DNA from: Nannochloropsis oceanica
Taxonomy: Eukaryota > Sar > Eustigmatophyceae > Eustigmatales > Monodopsidaceae
Reading direction: 5' to 3'
NCBI GenBank assembly: GCA_004519485.1
Contig: CP038116.1
Coordinates: forward strand, 558,001 to 622,000
DNA length: 64,000 nt
A program made the translations under genes and the position numbers. Below, piece after piece: positions 33,744 to 45,657 of this stretch. The notes under the pieces are model-generated. The model had not been told where the DNA came from. It saw only the letters and a program-made list of their open reading frames with translations, and made no database searches. Numbering within the stretch: position 1 is the stretch's first letter; the number at the start of each line of letters is the position of its first letter.

Positions 33744-34031
33744 GTCCAATATGGAGGGAAGGAGGGGGAGAGAGAAGGAGGGGGAAGTATTTAAATGATG
33801 TAAATAGATAGAGTGTTGTATTATAAAGAATGAAAGTATGGATGTGAGTATTGATTGGACCGTGTTTGATGTACTCCGTACAAGTCGCTCCTGTGTACAT
33901 TTCTGATACACCTTCTTTCATACCTTTTTAAGACCTATGTCTTCCCTCCCTCCTTCCCTTCCACCACCCTCTCTTCTCAAAATCCTCCCCCCTCCTTCTC
34001 CCTTCCTTGCCTCCCTTCCCCTCCCCACCCC

Positions 34032-35963
34032 TCACAAGTAACCGTCGAGCACGTCCAAGCCTTTGCTTCCTTGGCAGTAGGCCCACACGTCCAAGCCCAT
34101 GTCCCGGAACAAACTCAAGTCCATCCACGCCCCCCCTCCCTCGGCCTTCCGGGTATCCACGGGCGAAGACGAGGAAGGGAGTGGGGTGGCACGCCGCAAC
34201 AACCGCACGAGGCGCGGGTGCAGCCCAGGATGCTCCTTGAGGCGTTTCCATAGGTCCAAGCCCGCGGGCGTGAGGAGGGAGGGAGGGAGGGAGGACGATC
34301 TGGGGGTAGGGTCGATAGCTGCACTCTTGCAAAGTACCTCCACGACTGGTAGGATAACAGAGTGGAAACGAAGGAGCAGGGTGCGCAGCAGCTGGGAAAG
34401 CGCATCGAGCGTCGTCTCAGGTGCTGTCCCCATCATACCCGCCATTAAAAACAAGGACAATTCCAGCACCATCCCATCCATCACCCCCCTCCACATTCCC
34501 ATGAGTTCCCTCCTCCTCCCCTCCTCCCCACCCTCCTCCCCGTCCTCCTCCATCCGCAACCGATGAGGCATCTCCACGAACCTCGTCAGTAGCATCATTG
34601 CCGCCTGTGCGAATTCGTGTGTCTGAAACGAAGTGGCCCATCGAGCCACCACCCCCATCTCCCCCCTGAACCCTTTCCTCCTCATCATCGCTCCCGGACA
34701 CGCATCCAGACACCCTGACCATGTCAATACCACCGCCTCCCTCACCTCCTCCCCCTCCTCCTTCCCTCCCTCCCTCTCCACCTCCTCCACGCACCTCCCT
34801 ACCTCATCCAGCAACAGCGCCAATCCTTCCCCTTCCTCCCTCGATGTATGACCACTCTCTACTGCAGGTCCCCAGGCCTCTAAGACCTCTCCGCACATTC
34901 TCACGAACCCACAAGGTGCCCTTTCCCTCATCCTCCCCTCCTGCAGCGTCCGGATCACAGCCACCAACACCCCCACCCCCTCCTCCCTCCCGCCCTCGCC
35001 CTCCTCTTCAGAACAACGGTGCTGGGCACGAACGGAGAGCGGGAGGGTGGCAGCACGGGAGAGAGAATCAAGCAAGGCAAGGTCTAATGGAGAAGATGAG
35101 GGGGAGGGAAGGAAGGAGGTAGAGGTGGTGGTGAGGAGGGCGAGAGGGGTCCAGGCTTGTCGGAGAAAGACGAGGGCGAGGGAGTGAGGGAGGCGCTGAA
35201 GGAGGATGGAAACGATGGCGAGGTCCGAGAGTATGCGGGGAAGGGATGATGAGAGGGAGCAAGCGGAGGAAGTGAAGAAGGAGAGGCGGGCGAGGAGGGG
35301 GTCGGTGAGCGAGTTGGGGAGGGAAGGAGGGTGGGAGGGAGGGAGGAGGGAAAGGATTGAGGTGGTGAGGGTGCCGGCGTCTTCAGCGGAAGCGAAAGCG
35401 GTGGCATGCAAGGCCTCAATGAGAGCCACCAGCACGGGAGAAAACTGTTGTTGATGTAGCTGCTGCTGCTGCTGTTGAATGAAGAAGGTTGCACATCGGG
35501 CAGTGACGTTGCGAATGGCCTGAGCCGTATATTTCCGACAGGAGGGCACCTGAAGGGAGATGATCAAGACATGCATCACGCGAATAGGGAGATCGCTACT
35601 GCTGCTGCTACTGCTGCTGGCTGCCTTGGCGAGGACCTGCCCGAGGGGGGAGAGGGCGCGGATGATGGCTACCCATACCTTCGGAGGGAGGATAGACGGG
35701 GAGGAAGGGGAGGAGGAGGCAGCGAGGGAGAGTAGAGAGTGAAGCAGACGAAGGAGGAGGGCATACGTTTTTTCGCCGTCGGCTCGGACGAGGTCGGGGG
35801 AGAGGGAGAGGCCGAGGGCCCGATTGGTTATACGGGTGGCGTTCAAGACGGCATGGGGGGGGGAGAAAGCGAGGAGTGCACGACGGACACAGTCGAGGGC
35901 AATGACACGAAAAGAGAATATAATCGCTTCACAAGGTCGCCAGGCCCAAGACGAGGCCTGCAC

Positions 35964-36026
<63 letters not shown>

Positions 36027-36850
36027 CTCCACCTCCTCCACAACGATCTCGATGTACCGACTCCGCATGACGTCATAACACCGAAACAACACCTCATACA
36101 TCGTTTGCTCCCTATACTCCCCCCAGCCAACCATCCCCTCCTCTTCCCCCTCCTCCTCCTCCTCCTCCTCCTCCTCCCCCTCCTCCCACTGTGCCCTCGC
36201 CAACACCACCTGCAACAGCCTCTCGTACAAAGGCAAGCAAAACTCCGCCGGCCGTTTCTCCAACCCGACCCTATGCAGATCCATCCAGACCTCCAGACAA
36301 ACGGACGAAGTAGGCCGATGTCCCACCCCTGCGCCTTGAAGCAAGATTCCAAGCGCCTCCAGCACGAGGGGCCGATGGAAGGAAGGGTGCGAGCTCATCA
36401 CCCACCCCCTCACCCGGGGCAGCCGCAGTAGATGAACCAAGGCACGGGCAGCGTGGTATAGAGGCTCTTCCTGCCCCCTTGCCAGACGAAATAAATACAT
36501 GTATGCCCCCACCAATTGCGCCAATGCCTCATCCTTCGCCTTCGCTTCTTCGTCCTCCATTCCTTCCCTTCCCTGTTCGTCCTCTCCTCCACTCTCCCCC
36601 ACCTTGCCCACCACCTCCCCTGCCATATCTTCCATCGCGTCCGCCACCCTCACCAACACCCTTCCCTCCCTCCCTCCCTCCCTCCCTTCTTCCATCGCAT
36701 CCAACCCTCCTTTCAAAGCCTGTCCAATCCCTACGAGAGACCACCACCCCACCCCTCCAAAAACGGCCCATCCCGTCAACGCTTTCGCTCCCACTACGAC
36801 CAACGCCCCCGCCTCTCCCACTGATGCCGTATCTGTTGATGTAGTTGCTG

Positions 36851-36894
<44 letters not shown>

Positions 36895-37625
36895 GCTGCT
36901 GGGGCTTGTAGAAAGGCTTGCACGGCGAGTTCGCAGACGTTGGATCCTGCTTCGGGGAGAACGCTTTTCCCCAGCTTGCTGCCGAATCCTTCCTTCGCCT
37001 CCTCTGCCAGAGAGCTGAGAACGAGGAGACTGACGAGGAGCTTGGCTAATTGCAGTATTTGACAAGAGAAAGAAGACGCGGAAGAGGAGGAGAAGGAGGA
37101 GGGGGTGATATTTCGGGCATATTGCAGCGCAAGGGTAAGGAGAGTGCGGGTGGCGGCGTGGGCTTCGGCTTGTGCTTCCTCGATGGTCACTGATTGGGCG
37201 ACAACCACCGAGACCAGCTGACTCAGCGCAGGGTCTACGACTAATTCTGCCAATATCCTGTTGCCATTACCGTTGCTGCTGGGACTAATGCTGCTTTCGA
37301 CTCGTCGTTGAACATACGCGCAGAGCGTTTCCCATGTACCTTGCGTGAGTTGGGCTCGTGTTCCCGGCGGCGTCCGCCCCCACTGCTGCCGAACGTTCCG
37401 GCGCAGCAAGCAGGCGATAAAATAGGCGTATGGCGTTCCGTCTGGGGCGTTGGCAAACAGCTGGAGAGACGCTTTCCAGAGGGAGAGGAGGGGATTGAGG
37501 CCAGCATCCAGGTCGGGGGTCGATAACCCTTCCAAGAAGCACCTGGCTTCAACATCCCCTTGCAACGACAGGTCGATCGCGCGGGCCAGCGAGGCGCAGT
37601 CGTCATCATTGCTGGCTGCTACCAT
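34032..37625 (-). CDS. Importin/exportin-like nuclear transport receptor (about 1174 aa)
   Basis: Likely HEAT-repeat karyopherin of the importin-13/transportin-3/exportin type. The N-terminus has the importin-N pattern: LQGDVEARCFLEGL, PLLSLWKASLQLF, then YAYFIACLLRRNVRQQWG. The rest is a series of Leu/Ala-rich helices with low-complexity loops. Two long frames abut: 37625 to a stop inside a CAG tract, and 35963-34032. They are joined here by a 69-bp intron, 35964-36032 (GTGGAG...TAG), in phase 0, giving exons 36033-37625 and 34032-35963. The intron is almost wholly CAG repeat. If it is retained, translation runs through polyglutamine and stops at once. The family assignment rests on the N-terminal motif only, so the subfamily is uncertain. 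Confidence 0.65.
35967..36022. repeat. CTG/CAG trinucleotide tract
   Basis: About 18 uninterrupted CTG units on the plus strand (CAG on the gene strand), sitting at the frame break of the importin-like gene. Confidence 0.95.
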
Positions 37626-38431
37626 GGCCTGGTGCTGGACAGCCTACGGTAGTGCGGAAACAAAAATGAGTGCCAAAGTGCTTGGGTAAGGATTGGAGAG
37701 GAAGCATAACGATGCGCGTTCGTCGTCGTGTTCTCCGGCCCATTGGTAAAAAAAAAATACAACGACGCAGAGTGCTTTACGATGCTATGTCTTTGGAAAA
37801 CAAGAAAGACGACCACACGACGAGGTAAGATCACACTACATGCTTGTGTTGGAGTGTGATGCTGTCCAAAGGCACCATTACAGCTCAATCAAGGCCCTCC
37901 ATCGCCAGCACCCACCCCACCCTTCCTCCCCGCCAGTTTTGCTTTGTCTTCACACGGGCTCCTTTATCACCCGTGTGTCCTTGTCCAAGCCCCTCCCCCT
38001 CATCCACCCTAACGAAAATGTCAGAAAGTTTGATAAGTAACCACTCGAAGCAGAATGCACTGGCAGAGAAAGTCTTATTACAGGTAACTTTTTTAAAAAT
38101 ATATATAGATAAATACATATATATATATGTATTTATGTACTCTTATATATATATATAACTTTATATATATAAATACATATATATATATATATATATATGT
38201 ACTCTTATATATTTATATAAGTTATATATACTTATACATATTGCCATAGTCAAAGCCTTAGCCTAAGTCTTCCATTTCCGGGTCTCCTCCTCTCCCCTCC
38301 ACTCTCATTACAGCTCAAGGAGAACTCAATATAGAAAAAACAATACCTCACTACCACCTTTCTACCCCCCGCAACGTCAAGAATACAAAAAGCTCGCCTA
38401 CATAAGTCCCTTCGTTCCCGCCCTCTTTTCA
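37626..38431. other. Intergenic upstream of the importin-like gene
   Basis: No gene. Contains the AT-repeat island at 38093-38240 and otherwise ordinary sequence. Confidence 0.55.
38093..38240. repeat. AT-rich microsatellite island
   Basis: Roughly 150 bp of TATA-type dinucleotide repeat with a duplicated internal segment around TGTACTCTTATATA. It could form cruciforms. It lies just past the 3' end of the P-loop protein gene. Confidence 0.9.
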
Positions 38432-38592
38432 CTACCGCCTATAGAAAGTTAGGGGTTGAAAATTCGAAGAAAACGAATCATCCAACTCCACAGTCTCCTG
38501 GCGTGCCACAGGGCTGTTCTTCACAACCGTCACGAGAGGCGTAGACGTCGTCTTTTCCGCCACCCTTCCCATCGCCGGCGTCGCCGCCACCA

Positions 38593-38629
<37 letters not shown>

Positions 38630-40588
38630 GCCGCTGATGCTAGAAGAGTTTGTCGTACTGTTACTGCTGCTGCTGCTGCTGATGCAAGTGTTCGCCTCCA
38701 CCTTACCCTTTGCGGCATCGAATGCCGCCTTCGCAATGAACAACACCGACCTATCAATATCAAAAGATCTCCCTCCCCCTCCTCCCTCCCCTCCTCCCCC
38801 CTCCCCCCCGCCCTCCTCCCGCAGATCCGGAAAGTGCCCGCCGCTTTCCCCCCTCAACATGACGTCAGTACGCATGCTCGCCTTGGCCGTTGTCGTGGCC
38901 GTTACCACGGGCTTAGGAGCAGAGTAAGGCACAAAAACAAAAGTCTGTGCCCAAGTAACGTCGAAAAGTTTACAGACACGACGACGGAGGCGCGCAACTT
39001 TATCCAATGTCCAGTTGGACGGATCCAGAGCTATCAATGGCTCAACTTTGTCCATGTGCGTGAGGACGATGAGGGGAGAGAGAGGGAGGGATCGGAGGAG
39101 GAGGAAGAGGCGTTGCAAGTCTTCCGTCTTCTTGGAGGAGCTCTCTATCTCATGGGCAGCGATGAAGAAGAGGACGGCATGGGCGGTACCGAAGGCGACC
39201 TTCAGCTCTTCCTCCTCCATCCCAAATAGGGCATCGGTGGAGGGAAATTCGACGGCGCAGGCCTGGAGGGGTGTGTGGAAACGGCTGGTGTTGGTGTTGC
39301 CTAGGTCGGTGCGGGTCAAGGTGGTGGTAGGCTGGAGGGATGAGGCGTCAGGGGGAGGGGTGGAGTCGGTCTCAGCCGAGTTAAGCACCGAGACCAGAGT
39401 TTGAATGAAGGTGCTTTTGCCTGCTTTGTCCCCACCGATCACGAGAAGTTGAAGAGGACTGGGAGACGGCGTAGAGAGCTTGGGTATCAGGTCTCCAGCG
39501 AAATCAACCGCATTGAACATAAGTAGCTGCCGTTGAATCATTTCCTCCGCTCCTCCAACTCGAAGCTCTACCTCCTCCTTGACATCCCTCAGGGTCATTC
39601 GGGCACGCTTGGGTTTCGCTGGCAGCTCAACTGTCACCACGTCTCCAGCTTTCAATCCTTCGGGAAGAGGGACGCTTGCTTGTCGCCAGTAACCGTTGTC
39701 AGCTAATACCACGCGCGACCCTGCTTTAAACGGCGTCATAACCGGCACACGGACCTCCACTTCCAACACTGTAGCTTCTCCGGCTGCCCAGAGGGAGGAA
39801 GGCCGCAACAGAGTCAGTGCACCTTTACGTCCGATCTTGTTGGTGGTTTTGGGACGAAAGGTGCGGCGGGTGTGGATGGAGAGGCCTGCTGCTGTTCCCT
39901 CTGCCCCGCGCTCCTGCTGTGTCTCCTCAGGGGGGATTGGGCCGGGACCATCGGCAGGACAGCTTTTCTTCGTCTTTACATCAGCTGCCTTGTAGGGCTA
40001 CGAATGAATGAAAAGGGGATTAAGGGACGGAGGAAGTGTTTCGGGAATGAGGTTGAGAAGAAGCGAAAGTGAGTAAGAGGAGAGGTGCATGTGCCACATA
40101 AAGCGCCGACTGTTGCTCAACAGAGGAAAGATCGAGTTGCCGATATTGCCTTGACGAATAGGAAAGTCTGACTGTATCCTCAAGTTGGATGATGATGGAG
40201 AGAAGGGAGAAGGAGGGAGGGATAGAAAGGAGAAGTGTGAGGGGAGAAAGGAAAGGAAAGGGGGGGGGAAGGACGGGGAGGAGAGGAGAGAAGAGAGCTT
40301 CTGGGCGAGGAGTTGAGAGAAAGTAGGGGCTCATAGACACGGCATCCATCCCCCCACAAGCAAGCGCTGTTCTGCTTCTATGCACAGAGACAAGCTGCCT
40401 ATTCTCTGCTTTGGCTGTGGGTTTACAAAGACGCACCTGGGGCTGATGGATTTGGTCAGCCGGAAGGCGCGAGCAAGATCCACCCATGGTACTCGTGTAT
40501 GTCGCTTAGGGTGAAGAATGGCTTTGCTGGCTAGGAGACGAGGAAAAGCGCAGAGAAGCTTGATCGGGGACTCACTGCTGGTAGCCAT
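38432..40588 (-). CDS. P-loop (GTPase-like) protein of unknown family (2 exons, about 572 aa)
   Basis: Exons: 40427-40588 and 38432-39988, joined in phase 0 through a GTAAAC donor and an AAG acceptor, so the join is tentative. The long exon has a Walker A motif GGDKAGKST inside LLVIGGDKAGKSTFIQTL. A hydrophobic strand VLFFIAAHEI is where a DxxG-type switch region might lie, and VLTHMDKVEP resembles the GTPase TKxD/NKxD base-recognition motif. Upstream is a small beta-rich module (VPLPEGLKAGDVVTVELP). The C-terminus is Gly/Ser-rich low complexity. The N-terminal exon is basic and could be a targeting leader. I do not recognise the family; nucleotide binding is the only function supported. Confidence 0.6.
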
Positions 40589-41627
40589 TCCGAAGCGCGT
40601 GGGGGGAAGGGGAGAGGGGGGAATGAGGTTGAGAGGTCGTGATTAAAAAAGAGTCATACGACGACGGGGCCAGAGAAAGGTAAATGCTTCCTGTTATAAC
40701 ACGGAGTCAATGTCCTCCGGCATTTTGTTAAGGGGGAGGACAATTACGGAGGTTCCGTTCAATCAAACGCGTCCCTGGCGGAAAGAAGTGCCAGCTTGAT
40801 TTGACAGATACAACCCAAGGGACTTCTTCCGCACTTGTATACACGAGAAACAAAAAGCGCCATGACCATATTTTAAAAAGCTTAGCCTTGCCTGCAGAAT
40901 GCTGCTCAATTGATAGTCATGGCGTAGAATACATTAGATTTATTGCGGCGGCCGAAAGGAAGGCAACTGGTCGGATGCCGTTGGGGTGTGATCGGGGGTG
41001 ATAGAGGTGGCGTGATTAACGAATCTTTAAATTTTCAATAGTTTCGCCCGGCCCCGCTAATACCCATCTCATTTGCTTTTCTAACTCGGTCAGGTCTATG
41101 GTAGATTCAAATCATGACTGATTATACAGTATTCAGTTGCCTCCTGACAGCACACTTTCCTGATGGCCCTACCTCCCAACCACACTCAACTCAACCCTCA
41201 ACACGGCCCATCCACTAGCACTGCCCCTCTCGCCTCCTCGCCCAACAACGATTCGTCCGCATTTACATCGCCTGTAATAACAGCAGCAGATGGTAGCACG
41301 CTTACATTTGCATTTTCCCTCATCACTCTCATGATTTTCTTCAAGTGCACCGTGGTTTGATACATTTCCAACCCGACACGACGATTCCATCCCCCGATTT
41401 TTGCACACAATTTTCCTGCAGTCGCTTGCAGTCAAACGCCCCAGCCCTTCCCTTTTTACTATATGTGTCAAGAAAATGCTGCAGTCATCACCTGTCCCAT
41501 CTATTTCAGGTGCGACGTCAATGGCAGCCGCAGCCGCAGCAGAAGAGACCGGGGAGGGCCGTTTCCTCCTCATTTGTTGAACAAGCATGGTTCACGCAAG
41601 AGGGATGGGAAGGGGAGCGTGAACGAG
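40589..41627. other. Intergenic between the P-loop gene and the broken Nudix gene
   Basis: No supported gene. Short frames at 41163-41360 (plus) and 41169-41588 (minus, Cys-rich) have no recognisable motif. Confidence 0.45.
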
Positions 41628-42265
41628 ATGGAGGAGAAACCTGCCTTGTATGGGTATGCTCTAGTGGTGGTGCGGCGGAGGGAGGAGGATGGATGGAATT
41701 TTTTGACGGTGCAGGTGAGGAGGAGGAAGGGAGGGAGTGAGTTTGGGATGGGGGGGTTTTAAGAGGGAAGAAAGATAGGGTGATAAGGACAACAAACACA
41801 TGCTTAAGGACAACATACACTTGCTTTATATCGTGTCTGGAAGAGTGAGCAGCAGACAAGGATAGGACGAGCAGGCACTGAAAAATCGCCAATCTTCCTC
41901 TCTCCCTTCCAGCCCTCCCTTTCAGCCCTCCCTTTCCTCCCTTCCTACCTTCCTACAGAAATTCGATGCTTCAGGGTGGTGGCTCCCTGGTGGACGCGTA
42001 GATCCTGGGGAGAATGTTTCCACGGCTGCTCGTAGTGAGTGAGAAGAGGAAGCGGGAATCAGGATTGAGCTGACTGGGATCCTACGCATTGAACTCCCTC
42101 CCTCCCGGCCTTTACGGAGGAGAGAGAGATCGGCAGGGTGTTGACGGATGAGTGATATTCGATTAGGGACGCCTCTGGATGGACAGTAGCTACCGAAGGG
42201 GAAGGGTGACTTTGAGAGAGTGGGCGCGGCCTGGGCGACATGTGAGGAGGTGGAGGTGTTGATAC
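41628..42265 (+). pseudogene. Broken Nudix hydrolase gene
   Basis: An intact first exon (41628-41714) reads ALYGYALVVVRRREEDGW then FLTVQ and a GTGAGG donor. After an acceptor at 41959 the frame gives FDASGWWLPGGRVDPGE, the start of a Nudix box (GGx5E). The expected REUxEExGU helix follows as SE-stop-EEEAGI. The frame then has TGA at 42040-42042, TGA at 42142-42144 and TAG at 42187-42189, while recognisable family sequence continues between them (ELTGILRIEL; GDFERVGAAWAT). Nudix enzymes hydrolyse nucleoside-diphosphate-linked substrates; here the catalytic Arg position is Ser. No GT-AG intron removes the stops. It is probably a decaying gene copy. Confidence 0.7.
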
Positions 42266-42929
42266 TGCTAGTGTACAAGGAGACTGTATCCTTTGTCGTT
42301 GTTGACGATTGAGGGAAAGCTGCCTTGATCCCAGGGAGTGAAAAGCGAGTATTCTTCAGGTCGGTGGGACATGAAAATGAAAGAGGAAGGGATGGGAAAG
42401 GGCGGAGGAGGAATGAGGCGCTGCAATTATGCGTATCGAGCAGGGAAGGGTGAAAAGGAAAACCGTGTAAGCATACAGAATGAGCAATCGAATCTCTACT
42501 TTTGTTCTTATCCCGTCTTGTTGTCACTAAATTCCAAAGGGCAGCCGCATTAGCCTGCCAGGGACGGCACGTGACACTACACACGTATGGTATATTGACA
42601 TATGACGATTGTGTAGTGGGGCAACCCAGCTCCAACTCGCTGTTGCGTAAATCCCTATTCCATTTCGACTCGAGCTTTGCCCTCAAGCCCACGTCGTGAC
42701 CGCAAGCCACATGCCATCTCTTATTTTGGGTACCCTGGACCAGTGACTCGCACTCACACACGGCTCTATCCATACTTTGACAGCTCGTGGAGACGCGGTG
42801 CAGTGCGTGGGAAGTCACTGCAAGAGGCCTTGGCGACAGAGCCGCCCTCCCTATCAGTCAACACCGGCACTCTAACCAATATTGTCACTCCCAAAGCGGC
42901 AATAAGCGCAGACCAAAACACCAGGGAAA
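42266..42929. other. Intergenic upstream of the Kazal-module gene
   Basis: No supported gene. A long minus-strand frame (41922-42818) overlaps the Nudix remnant and has no motif. Confidence 0.5.
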
Positions 42930-45657
42930 ATGGCCTGGTTTAAGCCATGGCTTCTGATCCTCCTATTGCCTCTTTTGCGAGGCGCCCAGGCACAACCCAG
43001 GTATGTACGTCCTTGTAGAACGAGGGGAGAGAAGGAGAGCCTTGCCGACTAAACTGTATGTCCCTCCCTTCATCTTCACTCTTACTCTTCCGATGCTTTG
43101 TGCAATGATGTTTGGGTCTGTTGCAAGACGAGAGTGGCGCTAAATGAGGGCCCTCCTGCAGGAGGGCGATCCATCCACCCCTCCATTATTTCCTCCCTCT
43201 GTCGTCTCCTCTCACATCCGCGTACCCACCCAACAACAATTTAACACACAAACACTCCTGAAGCTGTCGTACCAAGGCGGACTGTAGCAAGGGTCAATTT
43301 TGTCGCTTTCCTGATGGCGAGTGCTCGGCGCCGGGCGTGTGCGCGGAGATCCCTCTTTTGTACGTTGTAGGGAGGGAGGAATGGGGGAAGAGAGACCAAC
43401 ATGGCTTGGGTGGATGGAGGAGAAATATAGACAACGAAGACGGCGGGGTTTATGTGCACACAGCTATCCTGTCTGTTTGCGAGCCACCTCGAGTCTGTGC
43501 TCTAGGAAAGAAACGAGCGTCTCCTCCCTTGCCTGACCTCTCTCCCCTCCTCCCTCCCTCCCTCCCTCTCTTCCCTACAGTTGTACAATGGAATACCAAC
43601 CTGTCTGCGGGTGCGACGGTCAAACCTACGGCAACCGCTGCGGGGCTTTTGGTGCGGGTATGTCCGTGCGCATCGACGACGAATGTCCCCCTCCCCCCTC
43701 CTCTTCCTCCTCTACCTCCTCCTCTTCTTCCTCCCTCCCTCCCCCCACGGAGCCTACATCGGGCCAAAAGGAGGAGGAGGAGGCAGGGAGGCAGGGAGGG
43801 GGGCATCGGCACAGGCGAGACTTACTAAACGTAGATGACTGGGTGTCAGGGGAGGACGCGCTCATGCTGAAGGTGAGGAAATCCAGCAGAAGCAGCAGCA
43901 GCGACAACGGTGTGCAGAACCAGGCACCAGCCGGGGCAGGCGCAGGAGCAGCAGGAGCAGAAGTTCTTTCCTCCCAAGAGCCTCCAAGGCCGTCGGCAAG
44001 GAGTTGTGGATCACGGGGACTCCCTGCGTGCTTGGAGGGGGAATGGTGTGATTTTACGGACGGGACTTGCGGGGAGACAGACAAGGGAGGGGTGTGCCGC
44101 GAGCTCCAATTGGCATGTACCCGAATTTACATGCCCGTGTGTGGCTGTGATGGGTCGACACATGCCAATGCCTGTGTAGCACGATCGAAGGAGGTAAGCA
44201 TCCGCCACGAAGGGCCTTGCTCATCCCCCTCTCCTTCCTCATCGGAAGGGATGGACTCGGGGGCCGGAGTGTCCACAACAGCGCCAGCAGGAGCAGCAGT
44301 GGCAGCAGCAGGAGCAGAAGTTCTTTCCTCCCAAGAGCCTCCAAGGCCGTCGGCAAGGAGTTGTGGATCACGGGGACTTCCTGCGTGCTTGGAGGGGGAA
44401 TGGTGTGATTTTACGGACGGGACTTGCGGGGAGACAGACAAGGGAGGGGTGTGCCGCGAGCTCCAATTGGCATGTACCCGAATTTACATGCCCGTGTGTG
44501 GCTGTGATGGGTCGACACATGCCAATGCCTGTGTAGCACGATCGAAGGAGGTAAGCATCCGCCACGAAGGGCCTTGCTCATCCCCCTCTCCTTCCTCATC
44601 GGAAGGGATGGACTGGGGGGCCGGAGTGTCCACAACAGCGCCAGCAGGAGCAGCAGTGGCAGCAGCAGGAGCAGAAGTTCTTTCCTCCCAAGAGCCTCCA
44701 AGGCCGTCGGCAAGGAGTTGTGGATCACGGGGACTTCCTGCGTGCTTGGAGGGGGAATGGTGTGATTTTACGGACGGGACTTGCGGGGAGACAGACAAGG
44801 GAGGGGTGTGCCGCGAGCTCCAATTGGCATGTACCCGAATTTACATGCCCGTGTGTGGCTGTGATGGGTCGACACATGCCAATGCCTGTGTAGCACGATC
44901 GAAGGAGGTAAGCATCCGCCACGAAGGGCCTTGCTCATCCCCCTCTCCTTCCTCATCGGAAGGGATGGACTCGGGGGCCGGAGTGTCCACAACAGCGCCA
45001 GCAGGAGCAGCAGTGGCAGCAGCAGTAGAAACAGCGGCAGTAGAGAAGGAGGGTGAGGAAGAGATAAAACCCAGCTCCTTTCCACCTCCGGCCGTCTCCA
45101 GCCCGGACGTTCCCCCACCAGATGTTCCTCCCTTCTCCCCCCAAACCCCCCCCACCCCCCGTGCCTCCTACCCATCCCTCCGCGACGTCTGGCAAGCCCT
45201 CGGAGGGCGAGGAAGAAGCAGCGAGAGAGGATCGCCCTGTGGGGGAATGATGGGTGCGTCTTGTCCCACCGGCCAAGTATGCATCTTCCCCCGGGGAACA
45301 TGCGGTGCGGCCGACGAAATGGGGACGTGTCTTTCCCCTCCACTTGTTTGTGCTTTGATTTACCAGCCCGTTTGTGGGTGTAACGGACGGACGTTTTCCA
45401 ACGAGTGTTCCGCGCATGCCTCGGCTGTTTCTGTGGCGGCTGAAGGGTCCTGTCTTGCTCCCATCCCTGATACTGATAGTGATGCTGCTGGTACTGCTAC
45501 TGCTGCTGAGGATGGTGCCGGCATGTTGAATCATAATGGCGTCAGCACAATTAATACCGCAGCCATGGCGGCAGCAGGGCCTGCAGCGGCGCAGAAGAAT
45601 GTAGAGGAAGATCACCTTCGGGGAGGGCAAGCTCGTGGAGGAGCGAGGAGGGGTTAG
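42930..45657 (+). CDS. Secreted multi-Kazal cysteine-rich protein (3 exons, 747 aa)
   Basis: Probably a secreted or vacuolar protease-inhibitor-like protein. Exons: 42930-43000, 43264-43359, 43581-45657; phases agree. Exon 1 is a clean signal peptide (MAWFKPWLLILLLPLL, cleavage near AQA-QP). Five modules follow, each pairing a short Cys motif (GxxCxFxDGxC) with a Kazal core such as YQPVCGCDGQTYGNRC or YMPVCGCDGSTHANAC and ending GPC. Modules 2 to 4 belong to a 357-bp tandem repeat and are almost identical; modules 1 and 5 are diverged. Ser/Pro/Ala-rich linkers separate them. The C-terminus is Ala/Gly-rich. Kazal domains classically inhibit serine proteases. The gene is convergent with a papain-type protease. 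Confidence 0.85.
43937..45020. repeat. 357-bp coding tandem repeat, three near-identical copies
   Basis: The marker segment at 43960 recurs at 44317 and 44674, exactly 357 bp (119 codons) apart. Copies differ at very few bases. The duplication keeps the reading frame and adds one Cys/Kazal module per unit. Confidence 0.97.

Noticed and set aside
41922-42818. 298-codon minus-strand open frame
   Set aside because: Antisense to the Nudix remnant, which has clear family motifs on the plus strand; no motif or splice partner on the minus strand.
44127-44922. Repeated minus-strand frames of 63-105 codons in the Kazal region
   Set aside because: They recur with the 357-bp repeat and are shadows of the plus-strand cysteine modules.
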